Source: a bacterium
GTDB lineage: Bacteria > Zhuqueibacterota > Zhuqueibacteria > Oleimicrobiales > Geothermoviventaceae
DNA length: 64,000 nt
Direction of reading: 5' to 3'
Assembly (NCBI GenBank): GCA_028275345.1
Contig: JAPWUV010000008.1
Location: 124,001-188,000, forward strand
The position numbers and the translations under genes are program-made. Below are positions 62,507 to 64,000 of this stretch, piece by piece. A model generated the notes under the pieces. The model saw only the letters and a program-made list of their open reading frames with translations, ran no database searches and was not told the DNA's origin. The first letter of the stretch is position 1. Each line of letters opens with the position of its first letter.

Positions 62507-62854
62507 ATGCGATACCGGTTGACAGCAAGGCACTTCAATCCTTCCGATGGTCTGAAGAAGTACATCGACAAGCAAGTGAGGCGGCTCCAGAAGTTCTACC
62601 GAGGGATTATTGATTGCGAAGTCATTCTCTATCCGGAGAAGCTTCTCCAGGTGGCGGAAATTCAGCTGAAGATCGACAGCGCGCTGTTGACGGCGGTCGA
62701 GAAGTCGGAGGATATGTTCAAGTCGGTGGACCTGGCTGTGGAGAAGATCGAACGGCAGTTGAAGAAGCACAAGGAGAGGCGCCAGGATCACAACGGCGAG
62801 AAACTGGGGATGCTTTTCTCCCGCGAAGAGGGAGAAACGGAGTCGGAAGAATAG
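62507..62854 (+). CDS. hpf: Ribosome hibernation promoting factor, short form
   Basis: This 115-aa HPF has the beta-alpha core RYRLTARHFNPSDGLKKYI, CEVILYPEKLLQVAEIQLKI and SVDLAVEKIERQLKKHKERR. It lacks the C-terminal dimerisation domain of long HPF, so it is the short or YhbH-like type. It stabilises inactive 100S or 70S ribosomes in stationary phase. AGGAGGAGG precedes the ATG, the best such site in the window. hprK follows after 67 bases, a common pairing. Confidence 0.94.
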   Translation: MRYRLTARHFNPSDGLKKYIDKQVRRLQKFYRGIIDCEVILYPEKLLQVAEIQLKIDSALLTAVEKSEDMFKSVDLAVEKIERQLKKHKERRQDHNGEKLGMLFSREEGETESEE

Positions 62855-62921
62855 TCCATCGCGTGAGCTCAGGGGCCCTGCCGGACGGCGGGGCCCTGAA
62901 GCTCGCAGGGGCGAGATCGCG

Positions 62922-63881
62922 ATGTCCAAGCTGACAGTACGTACGTTATTCGAAGAGAACCGCGAGCGGCTCCAGTTGTCCGTAATCAACGGGGAGTACA
63001 GCTTCGATCGGCTGATCCTGGAGCCGGATCTCCATCGGCCGGGCCTCGCCCTGGCCGGCTTCACTGAGGTGTTCACCTACCAGCGGATCCAGATCATCGG
63101 GAACACGGAAAGCCGCTACCTCGAGCGCCTTTCTGCGGAGGAACGAGAGAGAATCCTTGAAAAGGTGCTATCTTTTGCGATCCCCTGCATCATCGTAACG
63201 GACAGCAATCGCGTAGCGCCGGAACTCCATCGCATCGCCAGCGAGAAGGGCGTCACGCTCTTCGGCACGCCCATCAACACTACCCAGCTGATACAGCTTC
63301 TCAGCGAGTATCTGGATGACCGCTTCGCGCCGCGGCTGATGGTCCACGGGACGTTGGTGGACGTGTACGGGATCGGCGTCCTGATCACGGGACGCAGCGC
63401 CATTGGGAAGAGCGAGGTAGCTCTGGACCTGGTGGAACGTGGCCACAGGCTCGTGGCCGACGACGTGGTGCACATCGTCCGGAAAGCGGATGGCGTCCTC
63501 ATGGGCTCGGCCAGCGATCTGTTGCAGCAGCACATGGAGATCCGCGGCTTGGGGATCATTGACGTGCGGGCGCTCTTCGGCATCCGAGCGGTGCGAATGC
63601 AGAAACGAGTGGAGGTGGAAGTTCACCTCGAGGAATGGGATTCAAGCCAGGATTACGAACGGCTCGGCCTGGACGAACACTACACGGAGTACCTGGGGGT
63701 CAAGATTCCCATTGTCCGCTTGCCCATCTTCCCCGGGAAGAACGTCACGGTGATCGTGGAGGTCATCGCCCTCAATCAGCTCCTCAAGATCTACGGCACC
63801 GACTCGGCCAAGGAGTTCAGCCAGAAGCTCTTGAAGCTACTCCAAAGCCGGCGGGCGTACCTGACGGGCGATCTGGAATAG
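62922..63881 (+). CDS. hprK: HPr kinase/phosphorylase
   Basis: This 319-aa enzyme phosphorylates a serine of HPr or a related PTS phosphocarrier. The N-terminal Hpr_kinase_N domain precedes the Walker A GRSAIGKSE near residues 154-162, where the usual GESGIGKSE has Arg-Ser-Ala in place of Glu-Ser-Gly. The family signature is MEIRGLGIIDV with RALFG, and LVADDVVHI holds the catalytic aspartates. It controls carbon-source use or regulatory PTS signalling; no ptsH is in the window. Confidence 0.93.
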   Translation: MSKLTVRTLFEENRERLQLSVINGEYSFDRLILEPDLHRPGLALAGFTEVFTYQRIQIIGNTESRYLERLSAEERERILEKVLSFAIPCIIVTDSNRVAPELHRIASEKGVTLFGTPINTTQLIQLLSEYLDDRFAPRLMVHGTLVDVYGIGVLITGRSAIGKSEVALDLVERGHRLVADDVVHIVRKADGVLMGSASDLLQQHMEIRGLGIIDVRALFGIRAVRMQKRVEVEVHLEEWDSSQDYERLGLDEHYTEYLGVKIPIVRLPIFPGKNVTVIVEVIALNQLLKIYGTDSAKEFSQKLLKLLQSRRAYLTGDLE

Positions 63882-64000
63882 CTCGTTGCACAGTCTCGCG
63901 GGGCTCACCCCGCCCCAGAGCCAGGCCCTGCGCCCAAAGTGAGGCGGCGGGAAACCGGCTTTGCGCAGCGGGAGGCGAAAGACCCCGTGATCGGCCTTTC
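63882..64000 (+). other. Noncoding end of the window
   Basis: A short hairpin (GCGGGG/CCCCGC, 63898-63913) lies 16 bases after hprK. No T tract follows. Nothing else is supported before the edge. Confidence 0.4.

Noticed and set aside
1-64000. CRISPR array, insertion sequences, prophage or integrative element
   Set aside because: No spaced direct repeats, transposase, integrase outside Xer, or tRNA-linked attachment site could be seen.

Overview
The window is a GC-rich bacterial chromosome segment. Apart from one truncated gene at the left edge, every supported gene lies on the + strand, so this looks like a strongly co-oriented, leading-strand block of core metabolism and information processing. 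I see no insertion sequence, prophage, CRISPR array or tRNA. Several features point to the FCB group (Bacteroidota/Fibrobacterota relatives or a candidate phylum such as KSB1 or Calditrichota). SecA is long, with the insert known from Bacteroidota. The primary-type sigma factor is short (285 aa) and lacks region 1.1. A secreted peptidase ends in a FlgD-like, type IX sorting-like domain. Most promoter-like sequences carry a TAnnTT -10 element close to the TAnnTTTG of Bacteroidota. The phylum assignment is inference.

Layout. 1-3334: a PAS-domain sensor (minus strand, cut by the edge) diverges from a secreted M23 peptidase. 3546-8476: an operon of a sugar-binding lipoprotein, two PfkB-type kinases, a DUF4254 protein and a PdxA-family dehydrogenase. 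8966-11617: a ferritin-like protein, the sigma factor and an MBL-fold hydrolase. 12351-17913: the pyruvate dehydrogenase complex (E1 alpha, E1 beta, E2, E3) with octanoyltransferase LipB. 18735-27004: complex I genes nuoABCDEFGHI, without nuoJKLMN and with a small coiled-coil gene inserted, followed by thyX and lipA. 29126-35892: a thioesterase, an AIR-synthase-like protein, a GAF/PP2C phosphatase, peptide deformylase, a second ferritin-like protein and two tandem genes that look like the two halves of MetE. 36188-40336: feoAB and polX. 40422-51008: a membrane protein, gamma-glutamyltranspeptidase, CPBP protease, Nudix hydrolase, MltG, UvrD/PcrA and a 1253-aa TPR protein. 51036-54183: a probable small structured RNA with its own promoter and terminator, a CT398-type zinc-ribbon protein, the RNase P RNA and RecJ. 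54345-63881: nusB, secA, smg-like, topA, xer, hpf and hprK.

The genes fit a heterotrophic bacterium that feeds acetyl-CoA through a lipoylated PDH, has a NADH-oxidising complex I whose antiporter subunits must be encoded elsewhere, imports ferrous iron, and makes thymidylate by ThyX. The least explained items are the structured RNA at about 51072-51213, the 821-base region upstream of nuoA, the split MetE pair, and the kinase/DUF4254/PdxA operon.
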